64,000 bases of DNA from Rallus limicola (lineage: Eukaryota; Chordata; Aves; Gruiformes; Rallidae): positions 9,743,331 through 9,807,330 of the forward strand of contig JAKCOZ010000003.1 in the NCBI GenBank assembly GCA_022605955.1, written 5' to 3'. The notes below the pieces were generated by a model that searched no databases, was not told the origin of the DNA, and saw only the letters and a list, made by a program, of their open reading frames with translations. How positions within the stretch are numbered: position 1 is the stretch's first letter; every line of letters starts with the position of its first letter. The position numbers were made by a program, and so were the translations under genes. Shown in pieces: positions 11,226 to 22,975 of this stretch.

Positions 11226-13158
11226 TCCGCTCTAGGAGTTAAGCTTTTTAAAAAGCCCATAGATTTACCTGTAGAAAGTGCAAGTTTCAGACTGATCTTC
11301 CACACACTGGGAAGCCTCAGAACCCAGGTGGGACTGAGAAACCTGTCCTGTAAAAAAATATATAAATGCAAAAAACATGTAGGGAAAAAAACTTTATGAA
11401 GACCTAGAAGAAAAATGTAAAAAACAATACACAATAATTTTTATACAGATACAATATAGTTTGTATCATATATAGTGACAAGAAGAGATTTTCACAGGAC
11501 ACATAGATATATTGTGCTTAAGTAAGGGAGGTATATTGTGTTTCTACTTTTTTTGTGCCTGTAAGACCTCTGGACAGCAGAGCCACCTGTGAGCTTCCTC
11601 CAATTTGTCAAAAGTCAAGCTCCAGAACTCAGAGGGAACATGATGTCCTTCCTACCAGTCTGAGTTTGCACACACAGAAACTTAATTTGGTATAAATTTC
11701 TTATACCATCTCTGCAGCATCTATATAGCACAGCTAATCCCTGTGGTTCTTAGATATTAAAAAAAAAACTTTTAGCATTATTTTTGCATATAAGAAAGAT
11801 ACATTTCTTCTCAACATCCAAAAAAATACACTTCTTTTCCTGAAAAAAAAGTTTATTCTTTGAAGGGGGCAGTAGGAAGGTGTTTCCTGTGCTAGAAACT
11901 AACATATAGTGACAGAAAACATGAAAGCTCCATTGATAGGAAATACACACTGAGGACATTATTGTCACTCAATAATATTATACATTAAAAAATTAGAGAA
12001 AGTTGCATTATATAAAGAACAATTTCATTTTTGTGAACTCTTGTTTCCCAAACAAGACATCAGTCCTCATAAAAGTGGCTGTAGCCTCATTTGTTTCAGT
12101 ATGCCTCAGCTAAAAGGAGATATGATTTGTCACATGCCTCAAAGGCTTGTGAAAAAGGGGTTTCTTTGTAGTTGGCTTTTTGGGGTATTTTTTTCTGTTT
12201 TGGATTTTTTCTACTTTTTTCCCTAGATGAAATTAAGGCAAAGAAGAACTAATGGAAATTTCATCTATAGATTTAGAAAATTTTACAGTTGTAGCTCTTA
12301 AACAACAAGAGAAAGTTTGCATGCTGTGGTCTTTTTCTCATAGAACATAAAAAGGCGTTTACTTCTGCAAACCCAAAGTGAAAATTTTGTAAGCCAGCTG
12401 CTAAAAGTCAACCCTTAATACATATTTCAACACATACCATAAAAGTCTAGACTTCCAAAAGCACCAGTGAATCACCAGCTCCTGCTGTTTTCTGCATGGC
12501 CAACATACTCAAAGCTCAGATTTTGTTTTTTATGCCTTGCATGAGTATCTAGTAGTCTCACTTTAAAACCCCAAATTGACAATTTAGGACAATTTTTTTG
12601 TTGTTGTTTTTAGTTTTATTTTTTCCCTCTGAGGGAAAAAATATACATACAGGCAAGGAAATATCATGTCAGGATTGTAGGTATTGAGTCCTTTATTGGT
12701 AACTCTGAACTATAGCTAAAATTTGGTGAGAATTTCCAGTCTAGTTGCATCTAACTTGTCACACTCCAAGGATTTGTAGGATTGGACATGGAATGTATGA
12801 GGTTGGAAGTGAACTTTGGAAGAACTTGCACATCAGTGGTGTCTAGAAAGAGAGGCATAGAGTCAAGAAAGTCTTTCCAGATGAAGAAAATTAACAAAAA
12901 ATCATATTTTGCTATTGTTTTGAAAATAAAACGTAAACCCATAAAGATTTGGTTTCTTTGGGGTTTTTTTTCACTTTCCTAGAAAGAAAAAATACTATAA
13001 TAATGTGATATTTTACTTATATACATAACATTGTTTTCTTTGAGTTTTTCCTAGTTCATTCTTCCAAAAGTGAAGCAAGATTTTTGTTTGGAAATATTCT
13101 CCTTTGCAACAGCTCTAGAAGAGAAAGGCACAAGGTTTACTTATTAAAAGCATAGGTT
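11226..13158. other. Long stretch without a supported gene
   Basis: AT-rich sequence with several homopolymer A and T runs. No gene or element is recognisable, apart from the perfect 25-bp hairpin at 12618-12642. Confidence 0.5.
12618..12642. repeat. Perfect 11-bp inverted repeat, 3-base loop
   Basis: The arms attttttccct and agggaaaaaat pair exactly around the loop ctg. The low-complexity composition makes chance formation more likely than for a mixed sequence. Confidence 0.9.
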
Positions 13159-13212
13159 GTTGTAGAAGATAACATGAAGATCCATGTTGTAGAAGATAAC
13201 ATGAAGATCCGT
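13159..13212 (+). repeat. 27-bp tandem duplication
   Basis: Two adjacent copies of a 27-base unit beginning gttgtagaagataacatg lie at 13159-13185 and 13186-13212. They differ at one position near the end. The near identity indicates a recent duplication. It lies 15 bases beyond the proposed donor of the 13.3-kb candidate exon, on its intron side. Confidence 0.95.
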
Positions 13213-13227
13213 ATCTTTCACGGTTAC

Positions 13228-13384
13228 CAATGGCTTGTCTTTCTTGGGATGTTTCATGATGTTGGAGTAATACTTCAGTGAGAACGGTTTCTGATTTGAT
13301 CATAGACAAATCTTCACTGAAGGAAACTGTTTGCACATCCCTATTGTCTTTCTTGTTACCTGCCCTATTCAGTTCAGTAGTTTT
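13228..13384 (-). CDS. Candidate internal exon, unrecognised gene
   Basis: A 157-base block, open in one minus-strand frame for 52 codons. The acceptor has a good pyrimidine tract (ttttgcctgccttcaag) and the donor is ATTG|gtaacc. The product is hydrophilic and acidic/polar, with the run VSFSEDLSMIKSETVLTEVL and then QHHETSQERQA. There is no membrane segment and no recognised motif. It starts in phase 0 and ends in phase 1, which fits the 17.3-kb or 19.1-kb candidate upstream and the 2.5-kb candidate downstream. The composition looks more protein-like than the surrounding frames. The family is unknown. Confidence 0.42.
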
Positions 13385-16300
13385 CTTGAAGGCAGGCAAA
13401 ATTTACAGGACAGCAAACAGAACTCCAGTTTATTTGCAGAACTTTTATTTATAGTAGGGAAGAACATGTCAAGATTATGTCTCTGGTGACTCTCCCAAAA
13501 ATCAGAGGACCAGCTCAAATATTTTTAGATAAGAAATTAAGCTACTCTGAAAGCCAGCATATCATATATATCACATACCACAGAACCTTATATTAATTGG
13601 TGCAGAAAGTTTAGGACTACTTTCTTAACTGTTGCTTATATTTTAGAGGAAATAAAAATCCTGCTGAGGGGAAATCTACAAATTTATATACATTAGATAG
13701 AAAGATATATCTTTTCATATATATATCTGGCCTTACTATTACCACTTTTTGCCTGTAAAAATGAAATTTTGAAAATAGCTAAAAATTTAGGTACTTGTAG
13801 AAGGTGTGTTTGGATTCTGTGCTTATGTCACAATGGTCATGGGAAAAAAAAACTAAAATCAGTAAAGAACAAGCAGATTTTGCCTAATATGACTTTATGC
13901 TCACCAAAATCTATTAGGACAGAAAAATAATGTTTGCAATTTTCTACCATCCAATTGACAGCAGTGAGGTCTTTGGCATTTCCTGGCTTATCTTGGAAGT
14001 TTAAGTATTTAACTGTTTTAGTGCAGGGTGAGGTTGGTATTTTTTAGCAGAATTGAAAATTACATCTAGAATCACACAAGAAATTGGAGAAAAGAAAGGA
14101 CTTGTTACACTCTTTGGAACAGCCCAGTAATTCACAGGTACAAATTCCTGATTAAGAAGGAGATACAAGAAATGCTCCCAGCAAAATCTAGAAACATTAA
14201 TGGAAAGAAACATGTCTGGGTGGAAGTGGAACAGATAACACACCAAGGTAGTAGGCAAGAAGTAATTACTGGATCTGTTATAAGAATTCTTTTAATCTTG
14301 AGATCAGTAAGAAAGCAGAAGCTTATTTTTTCTACTTTCTTCTGCCTTGTCTAACCATCTACGTAGGCAAAGAACAACATGTGACTTTTTTGACATGGGT
14401 GGTATTTAGGAGAAATGCATAATCCCACAAGATACCACGGTTTTATTTAAGGTCAAATATTTTGACTTTCAGTGGTTTCTTCTCTGTTAGCCATTGCCAG
14501 TCACTCTTTCCTGCAAAATTCTGGGCTATCTGCCCTCTGCAACATACCTTTGTATGTGAGTCTGAGCTTTGCACTCCAGAGTAAAACCTATCCTTCTAGA
14601 AACTTCATCCATTTTAGAGATCAAGATATGGGTGATCTCAGAAATGCTGCTCTTGTCATGAACTTCAGTGGGAAAGAACAGAATGAGTTATGCTTTCCAG
14701 TGCTCTAATTTATGTGCTACACTAGATTAATCTAAGTTGTATAACATTTACATCTTTATACATTATAGCCATTTTCTATTTATGACCTCATAATAAATTT
14801 TCATTGCTGCTGATTTTATTACATGTATGTTGAACTGAGCTCAGATGAATACTCCTATTTACATGGAAATACGTTCATGCCCTATCCATTGCAGTAAGAA
14901 ATGTTGAAATAAAATTCAAATGTCATCCTCCTAAGGTTTCAGACAGCCACTGTTCTTCATACAAAACATCCACTTAAAAATGGATGTGTTTGCTTTTAAA
15001 TCTGATACTTTCAAAATTTAACCTACAATGGACCAACCATTTGAATAAACACTGGAAATGCTGAGACACACTTCACCTAAAAAATGCTCATGTTGCTTCC
15101 CTCTTCAATATGCTCTTGCAGGACTGAAGTTTCACTATTTTGTTATGTCTTAGGAAGGGAAAATTGTAGATGTTATGTTACTGGAAATTGTTATGTGGAA
15201 ATTTTTATGTTTAAATTGTTATGTTAACATTTTTCAGTGCATTAAACATTCTCTGTGAACACATCTGACCACACACATCCTCATTTTACAGTAGCTAGGA
15301 TTTGTTTTATATCTCCTGTTGTCCAGATGTAAGTTTTCTTGGCTTAAATAACTAGGTTTTTGGGGTTTTTTAATACAGCTTCTTTTCTTATTAAGAAGTC
15401 TGGATTCCTAAGTTTTTTGTTGTATTAATTTTACTTTATAGTCGACTCACTGATTTAAAATGCTTTTTGGAAAATAAATTCACCCTTGAGTTAAAAGTAG
15501 ATTAACTCTTTCTTTACCCTTAAAAATGAAGGACTGATGTAGTTTTTCAACATGAAAAGCCTCTCTAGACTAGGAGACTGACAAATGAGTACTAGAGTGA
15601 AGTTACTTGGTGCACAGGCACCTCTCCCAACCCCCCATCTTTTCCTTTGCAAAATATGGGGGCTGTGCACTTTAGCACAAACACAACTCCATCTGCACCT
15701 TCTGTAGTCCTAACAGCAGGCAAAAACAAGCACTAGAGAATTACAATAAAAACTACTCTGTGACCATCCAAAGAACAGAGCTAACAGGATATTGTTTAGT
15801 GAAATACTAAAGGTAAAAAGTCAGACTTAACTGAATTAGATAAAATCTCAGTGGGACCCCAACTTCAAATTCCCTTAATACACACTTTCTAAAGGTCAAT
15901 CATTCAGGATGTTTTCAGATTGATTTGTTACAGATGGATTTGCTACAGAGGGATAATTTGTGTTAGCTCAATTATAAATCCTTTGGTGGATATAGATTCT
16001 TGCAAACTCTGTCTTGCTCTTCTGAGCAAGTTTTCATAGAGTTGACCTTAACAGTCTATTGTGAAAGTTCAGTTACTGGGCTAGGTTTATAAACATCTTT
16101 TTGCTATCATATTGCATGCAGTTCAAAGCATTCAAGGCTCAGAATTCCTTTTTGTTTGCTGGATTGTTCCTGTATGAAGAAGGTAATGCTTTTTCTATGG
16201 AAAACATAATGGGTATTCTTTTGCCAGGTTTCTCTCTCTTTCTTTTTTTTTTTAATTGCCTGTCTTTTCTTAAGCAGGCCAGTTCAGAAATGCGTACTCA

Positions 16301-17299
16301 AATTCTCTTATTTTTTTATCTTCACAGCTTGGTATCTGAAGATCAAATGGAATCTGTGAACAGAAGCACTTTTAGGCTGCAGAGGTCATTCACACTGATG
16401 CTACAGAATTGTATTCTCCCCTCAAGAAAACTACTCACAGAAATGGAGTGGGGGAGGTGGGGGAGGAATTAAAAATTAAAAAATACTACCACTCAGCAAA
16501 AGGGAGGGTTCATAAATATTCTTACAAGCAGAGACAAAAAGATAAAGCTTAGAACTCATGAAACTACTGTTTCCAACTCAGTGGTTGCTACTTAGAAGAT
16601 TTCTCATGGCAGAGTCAGGTTTCATCATATTTTTTTTAAAAAGTAGTTTAATAAGATGAAATATCTAAATGTAATTAATGGTAACTCTGATAAAAGAAAT
16701 TAAAAAAGGAAGAATAACACTTGAAAACTGAGCAAACAGGTCTCTTAAACATTGCTTTAACTTTTGATTTTTCTTCTGAATCAATCTTCCAGAGAAACTG
16801 ATCCAATTTTGGTCCATGATTGGAGTGCGGTACAACATGGTTCTTTAAAATGCCTGTTAAGATTTATTAAAAAATAATTATTTTCTGATGAGTAGGACTG
16901 GACATAACAGGAGGCTGTGAGGAATTTGCTTTCCAGTGAAACATGACAGTTTTTGTCTCCATTAAACACAGATCAATGACAGAAAACAAGTAAGCGCAAA
17001 GGACACTAGTCATGCTGGATAGGAAACATATCAGCTTTTCATAAGTCAGTTATTAGTTACTGGCTATCTCATACAACACTCAGAGTGTAAAGTATATTAC
17101 ATAGTTTGCAAATCTGGGGTCAAAACAGCAAAGAAGTCTTGGAGGAAATGTAATTAGCTGGACATCTCCCACAGCCTAGTAAACTAGAGCTCCATTAATC
17201 ATTGTCATGTAACTTGTGAAGGTATTTTGTACCTTTGCCACCTATTTTGGGTAACACCTGCAAGCCTCCTGGTGACCTGGGATGCCTCTTCATACTCAC
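13385..17299. other. Long stretch without a supported gene
   Basis: Unique-looking AT-rich sequence. A weak plus-strand two-exon possibility (16122-16182 and from 16278) is discussed as a finding. Nothing else stands out. Confidence 0.45.
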
Positions 17300-17380
17300 T
17301 TTGGGAATATCTTGCACCAAATACAGCACTGGAAACCAGCAGTCTCTGAGCTTTGAATGTTCACCAGATGCTGGCCTTAT
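17300..17380 (-). CDS. Candidate 81-bp exon, unrecognised gene
   Basis: The minus-strand block is open for 27 codons in phase 0 at both ends. It runs from an AG after 'ttgttaattctgtttaaaag' to the donor CCAAA|gtgagt. The reading includes RDCWFPVLYLVQDIPK. It would fit in phase between the 19.1-kb and 13.3-kb candidates. The acceptor is only moderate and a shorter acceptor inside ('ctgctggtttccag') is stronger, so its limits and reality are uncertain. Confidence 0.22.
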
Positions 17381-19057
17381 CTTTTAAACAGAATTAACAA
17401 GCTACTTATAAGTCAAGAGAGAGAAATAAGAAAAATAAAACAAGAACAAAAAATAAATCCGACCATGCTTCAGGGGGAACTGCCCTGTCTGTGAATACCT
17501 GTATATTAAAAGGACTGATTTTATCAATGTTACAAACTATGTAACAAAGGATGGCTGAGTCCTGTTCTCACAACTGAAGATTTATGATCTTGTCCCTCAG
17601 GTGTGCCCATTAACACAGAAATCACTCAGATTTTTCTCATTTTTCCCATCTCCCTCCATGGACTAAGCAGCCATACAAGCATACAGAGCAAGAACTGGAT
17701 TTCCCAGAATGAAAAATATAGTGCATTACTACTCTATTAATTCTACTGGTTTATGAATCTCAGCTTTGCTATCTTGCCATAGAATAAAAACAACCTGCAG
17801 TTTTGATAGGTAAACAATTAAAAATGTATTATTCATTAGAAATTCAATAAAGGAGGCTGTAGGCTCTGGACCAGTGAAAGGAATGTTGCAGGAAGGCTTT
17901 GACAGAATTTTTTACAAGTGTTTGGTTTTTTTGGAGCTAAAAGCCTAAGGTCTGGGGAACAGGTTTATTAGATTATTATAAAGATTTTACAACTCCTGCA
18001 AAGCCACAGTCCATTTTAAACCAATGTCACATATAAGCATTATTTGTGCCCTAATATGCCATGCTGTTATGAGGGACCAGTCAAATTTATCCCCAACTAT
18101 TTAATAAGCTTTGAAAATCTTAGCATTTTGTTTTCTTTTCCCTATAGAAGACAGCATAGCAGGGTCAAAGCTGTAGACCTCTGACTGCTTTTAAGCTGCA
18201 CGCTTTTGTGTCAGAGACCTCCTGTAGCCAACGTGACAGCCTGCTCACTGATCACTGCCTGCAGACAGCTGCTTTCTGAAACCTTTCTGTGAGCTGTACA
18301 ACATGAGGTCATGGCTTGGATGGTAAGAAGCGGTCTGGGTCATTCGCATGGAAGCCTGACCTCCCCAGACTTAACTGAAAAACTGCAAATTAGATCTAGC
18401 AGAAAGGGATGCTGTGTGCTCTTTTCTCTGTTGCTCATTTGGTGTGACGGCAGATCTCCACATCTCCACTCTGCCCCATCAGACATGGAAATATCACCAT
18501 AAACTCAGACATCAGACTGCTCAGCTCAGAGAAAATGTTGCACACGAGGAAATGTTGCTAATGTCCAGAGTCCTTCTGTGAAACCTTCAGGAGTGCATTT
18601 AATAGGGGGCTTGAATACTTGGGGATTTGGCTGTCACTCCTGTATGTTCAGCCGATGGGCAACCTAGACAAAGCTGCAGCCCCCAAGAAATGTGGGCAAA
18701 AGCACAAAAGCTGTCAGCACCCAGGTCCATGTGACAGGTACAAACTTGGTCATGAATACCCAGCTGTACTAACCAGTGTTAAGAATAGAAGGAATACAAC
18801 TATAAATCTCCAACTGTTCCTCATATTTAGTTCTCCAGAGCTCTTTAATCTTCTAGAAAATGAGCTGTAGTACTCTGCATACAGTTATGGTACCATCATT
18901 TTTGAATCTAGCAACAAAACAAACTCTACTGCATCTAAATACATAAATTTAAGCTGTTCTTGATACTCCATTTCCACAATTTGGAGTATGACATAGGACA
19001 TAAATCTGGATTTTTAATCTTTAATTTATACAGTTATAAGTAGTATAAAGAGCTTAC
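17381..19057. other. Unannotated stretch
   Basis: No gene or repeat recognised. The sequence is slightly less AT-rich around 18.2-18.75 kb, without a coding signal. Confidence 0.45.
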
Positions 19058-19189
19058 CTCAGGATGGATTGGATGTAGGTAATTTGGGTTCACAGAGGCT
19101 TCATTTGAATAGGGTTTTGTGAACTTTTTTGCTTGCCTGTCTTCTTTGCAATGTGTAACACGTTCCATGTACACACTTTGGCTCCTGTA
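19058..19189 (-). CDS. Candidate 132-bp exon, unrecognised gene
   Basis: The minus-strand block is exactly 44 codons and open throughout. A stop codon lies in the same frame a few codons upstream of the acceptor (ttaacctaaccag), and a strong donor follows (CCTGAG|gtaagc). The product is basic and polar, with YMERVTHCKEDRQAKKFT followed by a proline/asparagine-rich end (VNPNYLHPIHPE). Phase 0 at both ends fits the preceding 27.8-kb candidate (ends in phase 0) and the following ones. There is no ATG-initiated ORF of note, so a start-to-stop ORF search would miss it. The acceptor's pyrimidine tract is weak. No family recognised. Confidence 0.45.
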
Positions 19190-19501
19190 CTGGTTAGGTT
19201 AACATCTACAAACATGCAAATCTGATGCAACTACGTGACTTTGACTATCCTAACATAAAAGAAAGAGCAGGCCAAAAAGACCCATCTTCAAGGTCCAGAA
19301 TTCTGTTACTTACGCAGAAACTAAGGACTTATGACAAACTGGCAATTGTCTTTATTAGTTTAATGCAATTACACATGGGTTTAGTGCTACCAAAATAAGG
19401 TGGTTTGCATATAAATATAGGTATATTTCTAACTTGGAAAATCTGTTTTAAGAATATTCATAATATCTTCAAGTATGTGATCATGTATAGTGGTGAACGC
19501 T
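19190..19501. other. Unannotated stretch
   Basis: AT-rich flank of the LTR. It contains a gtaagt-type minus-strand donor near 19310 without a convincing exon. Confidence 0.4.
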
Positions 19502-20391
19502 TGTTATGAGTTTGTGTGGCAAGGTTTTGGGTAGGGGGGTAGCTGCAGAGGTGGCTTCTGCAAGAGGCTGCTAAAAGCTTCCCCTAGACCTAGAGAGAGA
19601 AATTGCCCTGCAGCCTGTGGAGACCATGGTGGAAAAGGTTGTCCTCCTGCAGCCCATGGAAGATGAAGGGGAGCAGAGATCCCACCTGCAACCCATGGAG
19701 GACCCCAGGCTGGAACAGGTAGAGATACATGAAGGACCCTTGACCCCAGTGGGAAGCCTGCACTGGAGCAACCTCCTGGCAGGATCTGCAGGCCATGGAG
19801 AAAGAGGAGCAGGGTTGCTGGGGGGACTTGTGACTCCATGGGAGACCAGACTGGAGCAGTCTGCTCCTGAAGTTCTGCACCCCATGGAAGAGACCCACAC
19901 TGAGGCAGTTGGTGAAAAGCTGAAGCACCGTGGGAAAGGACTTGTGTTGGAGAAGTTTGTGGAGGACTGTCTCCCATGGGTGGGACCTCAGGGACCCCAC
20001 CCCCACCCTGCAGCATGGGAAGAGTGGGAGGAATCCCACCCTTAGAAGAAGGGAGGGGAGAAAGAGAGATAAATCATTAATAAATTTGAGCCTGAAGAGA
20101 AGGGAGGGGTGGGGGGAGATGTTCTGAGATTTGGTTTTGTTTCTCATTATCCTACTCTGTTTTCATGGGGTACTTTCTTGGGGGGTGGGGGTGGTGATAA
20201 TAAATTAGATGCATTTTTTATTCCACGTGGAGTCTGTTTTGCCCATGATCCTAATTGCAGAATAATCTCTCCATGTCCTTATCTTGACCCCTAAGCTTCT
20301 AAGTGTTTTTTTCTCCCCATCCATCTGAAAAGGAGAGTGATAGAGCAACATTGGTGGGCATCTGACCTCCAACCAGGGTCAAACCACCACA
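19502..20391 (+). mobile_element. Avian ERVL-type solo LTR
   Basis: The sequence resembles a long avian ERVL-like LTR that I recognise from bird genomes. It opens with 'gtgtggcaaggttttgg'. A G-rich middle follows, with repeated 'cccatgga...ctggagcag' units. A polyadenylation hexamer aataaa is at 20199-20204, then the 'gagtctgttttgccc' block. The right end is 'ccagggtcaaaccaccaca'. No internal retroviral genes flank it, so it is a solo LTR left by recombination. The left edge is uncertain by about 10 bases, and I found no clear target duplication (the right flank begins tggat). Overlapping open frames of 140-185 codons here come from the stop-poor repeats and are not genes. Confidence 0.85.
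19617..20045 (+). repeat. Degenerate tandem units inside the LTR
   Basis: Successive degenerate units share a core like 'cccatggaggac...ctggagcag', spaced roughly 35-90 bases. Unit boundaries are at about 19650, 19690, 19835, 19880 and 19970. The units are CCATGG-containing and stop-poor, so they create a spurious plus-strand open frame covering the interval. Confidence 0.75.
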
Positions 20392-22408
20392 TGGATTTAC
20401 ATGTAAAACATATTTTGAAACAGTATGTATTTACTACATTGAACTAATTAATTAATTTTAGCATATAACTGGTAGTTTGAAAAAGTCTTTGTTCCATGAG
20501 AGGAATCTGTCATAAAGTCACTTATTATTTTGGACTCTGAGGTTCTAAATATATGGGGAAAAAATATAAATCATTGTTTCACTCCTCTATGGAGATCAGC
20601 AGATAGTAATTTAGAAAAGCAGTGGGAGTGTCAGAAAGGAACTATCCCTGCCCTGAAAAGGAGGTCTTTTCTACCTGAATTCTATCAAAACACTCTATCC
20701 TTTACCAAGAAGTGATTGATTCCATTAATTAAATTGGCTCTAGCATAGCAGCAAGTTTGTTCAACATCATCATTTCTGCTTCTGTTTCAAAAGTATTTTT
20801 TTCTGCTCCAAATTCTCCATTACTGTGCTGTAGAGCAATGATGCAATTCTGTGGGAAAGCTCAGGCTTGGGTAGCAATGTCACAGCAACAAACAAAAATA
20901 GCTTTTCAGCAATGGAAAGTTAACAATAATGGAAATAGGTGGTAGTATTATGTTTTACAAAGCACCTTTAGAAAAAAGAAAAGCGAGCATAAAGCACAAA
21001 CAGCAGGATGTGTAAGGTTCAGCATGGGAGGTTTATTAACCAGAGTAATTTCTTTAGCCATTCTTATAGTCTTAATCAGTCTTGTATCAGCATTGCAAAC
21101 ACATTTACTTTCACAGCATTCCTCTATGTCAGGGGAGTATTTCCCAGAGGAGAAGCCAAAGTTTTTACATACCAAGGACGTTATGAGAAAGCAAAATTTA
21201 CTTCAACACTTTCAGACTTACCTTTGAAAATAATGGAAGGACAACCAGATGTCTTTACCTTCCTGCCACCCCCCTACCCCTCCCCCCAGATTATTCACTG
21301 AGATCCATCAAACATCTCAACATTTAAGGTTAGGAAGGTATAACTAGTGAATTTGTTCAGTGGATCTCCCTGGAGCCAGGGAGCTGCTAATCTCCTCTGG
21401 CTCTGGTTAGCAATTATGTGGGCAGAGCCCGTGGTTTCTGTTCCACCTGGAACTTGCCCTTTGAAAGAAGCCAGACAGGAGATGTGACCCCTGGAAAAGA
21501 GAGTTAACCGAGTCTATATGCCAGGAAGATTTTTAGTCTCTCTGTCTCAGCCCCCTACTGTGTAAAGTACAAATAACCACATATATCTTCTTCCTTTTGT
21601 CTTTCTGTTGTAAACCCGAAGTCAGTAAACTCCTCAGAACTTCAGAACACCTCAGTCTCTCCAAAACCATGTGTTCAGCACCCAGTACTGCAAATATGGC
21701 CCCTTAGAGGCTTTGAACAAATCAACAACAAATTATCTGGTTATTTATAAGCAGGCTGGGCAATCTAATGATTTTCATTCAATTCTGTGGGTTTTAACAG
21801 CCCAAAATCCCTGTAGTTTTGAGAGGGAAAAGCTGTTGCTATCCTTAAATAGTTCCTAAATAAAAAGAAATTTACAACTTTTTTCCAGTTGGACATCTGT
21901 AAGGTATAGACACACAAGACACCTCTGATATATTATGAAACCCCTTTTACAGACACTTTATTGGATACTTTAAAAAACCCAGTCTTCTGTGATTATTAAT
22001 TTCCAGAGTAAAACGCATCAAAAACTAAATTAATAAAAATAAACATTTCTTTTAAAAATATCTGAGATAAGGGGAAAAAAAGACAAAACCATCTCCCTCT
22101 GAAAAGTATATTGGCTTCTGTGGTTTTTCAGGGTGGATGGAAACCTATTGAATCAGTGTATTTTCTAATAAGACACCATTTTTACTCCACAGCAAGATAG
22201 TGTGATAGCTGCATTTCCCTCATGGGTCAGATAACACTGACACGCACTTTTCACTGTCCATCAAAAATGACTTCATGGCACTGTTTGGAGATGTAAAGCA
22301 GACCTCACTCAGAGGAAGTGGGAAGTGTTGCTAACTGAAATCTAAGACAGTCTTGAAAAGTTTTCTCTTCTTGCAAAACTAATTTTCACAAACTATTAAA
22401 CATGCCTT
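20392..22408. other. Long stretch without a supported gene
   Basis: Unique-looking sequence. Around 21360-21560 the sequence is less AT-rich and holds an imperfect palindrome (gagccag ... ctggctc), but nothing recognisable as a gene or element. A pyrimidine-rich acceptor-like tract lies at 21260-21289 on the plus strand. Confidence 0.45.
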
Positions 22409-22975
22409 CATAGGATCATACAATGCTTGTGTTGGAAAGGACCTCAAAGCCCATCTCATGCCAACACCTTGCCTTGGACAGGGACACCCTCCACTACATT
22501 CGGTTGCACAAAGCCCCATCCAGCCTGGCCTTGAACAGTGCCAGGAAGGGGGCAGCCACAGCTTCTCTGGGCAATTTCTGCCAATGCCTCACCACCCTCA
22601 CAGTGAAGAATTTCTTCCTTATATCTAACATAAATCTCACCTCATTCAGCTTAAATCTTGTGCTGGCACCACACAAGCTTGTAAATATCCCTCTTCTTCA
22701 CTTCTATAGCCCTTCCAGGTACTGGAAGGCCGCTGTAAATTCTATCCAGACCTTTCTCTTCTTCAGGCTGAACAAACCCAACTCACATAGCCTCTCTTCA
22801 TAGGGAAAGTGCTTCAGCCCTCTCATTGTCTTTGTAGCCTCCCCTGGACTTACTTCAATAGCTCCCTATCTGTCTTGGCCTGGTTACTCCAGAGCTGGAT
22901 GCAGTACTCCAGATAGAGTCTCACGAGAGCAGAGTAGAGGGGCAGAATCACCTCCCTTGACCTACTGATAAAGCT
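22409..22975 (-). mobile_element. CR1 LINE, 5'-truncated 3' part
   Basis: Minus-strand CR1 of about 570 bases. The left edge shows the CR1 3' terminus ('cataggatcatacaatg', then 'gttggaaaggacct'). Reading the minus strand gives the ORF2 C-terminus, with [20 protein letters not shown] and 'FKARLDGALCN'. Further in come the 'cttcttcaggctgaacaaaccc' and 'ccagagctggatgcagtactcc' blocks typical of the CR1 tail region. It is inactive and incomplete. Confidence 0.95.

Noticed and set aside
11048..11434. Minus-strand 128-codon frame
   Set aside because: It overlaps the tail of the old CR1 and its AT-rich flank. Leucine/phenylalanine-rich, with no signal of a real protein.
19504..20147. Overlapping 109-185 codon frames on both strands
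   Set aside because: They lie wholly in the ERVL-type LTR and arise from its stop-poor repeat units.
21221..21289. Minus-strand strong donor (TTTCAAAG|gtaagt)
   Set aside because: The upstream side is purine-rich on the minus strand, so no usable acceptor is present. The opposite strand instead shows an acceptor-like pyrimidine tract without an exon.
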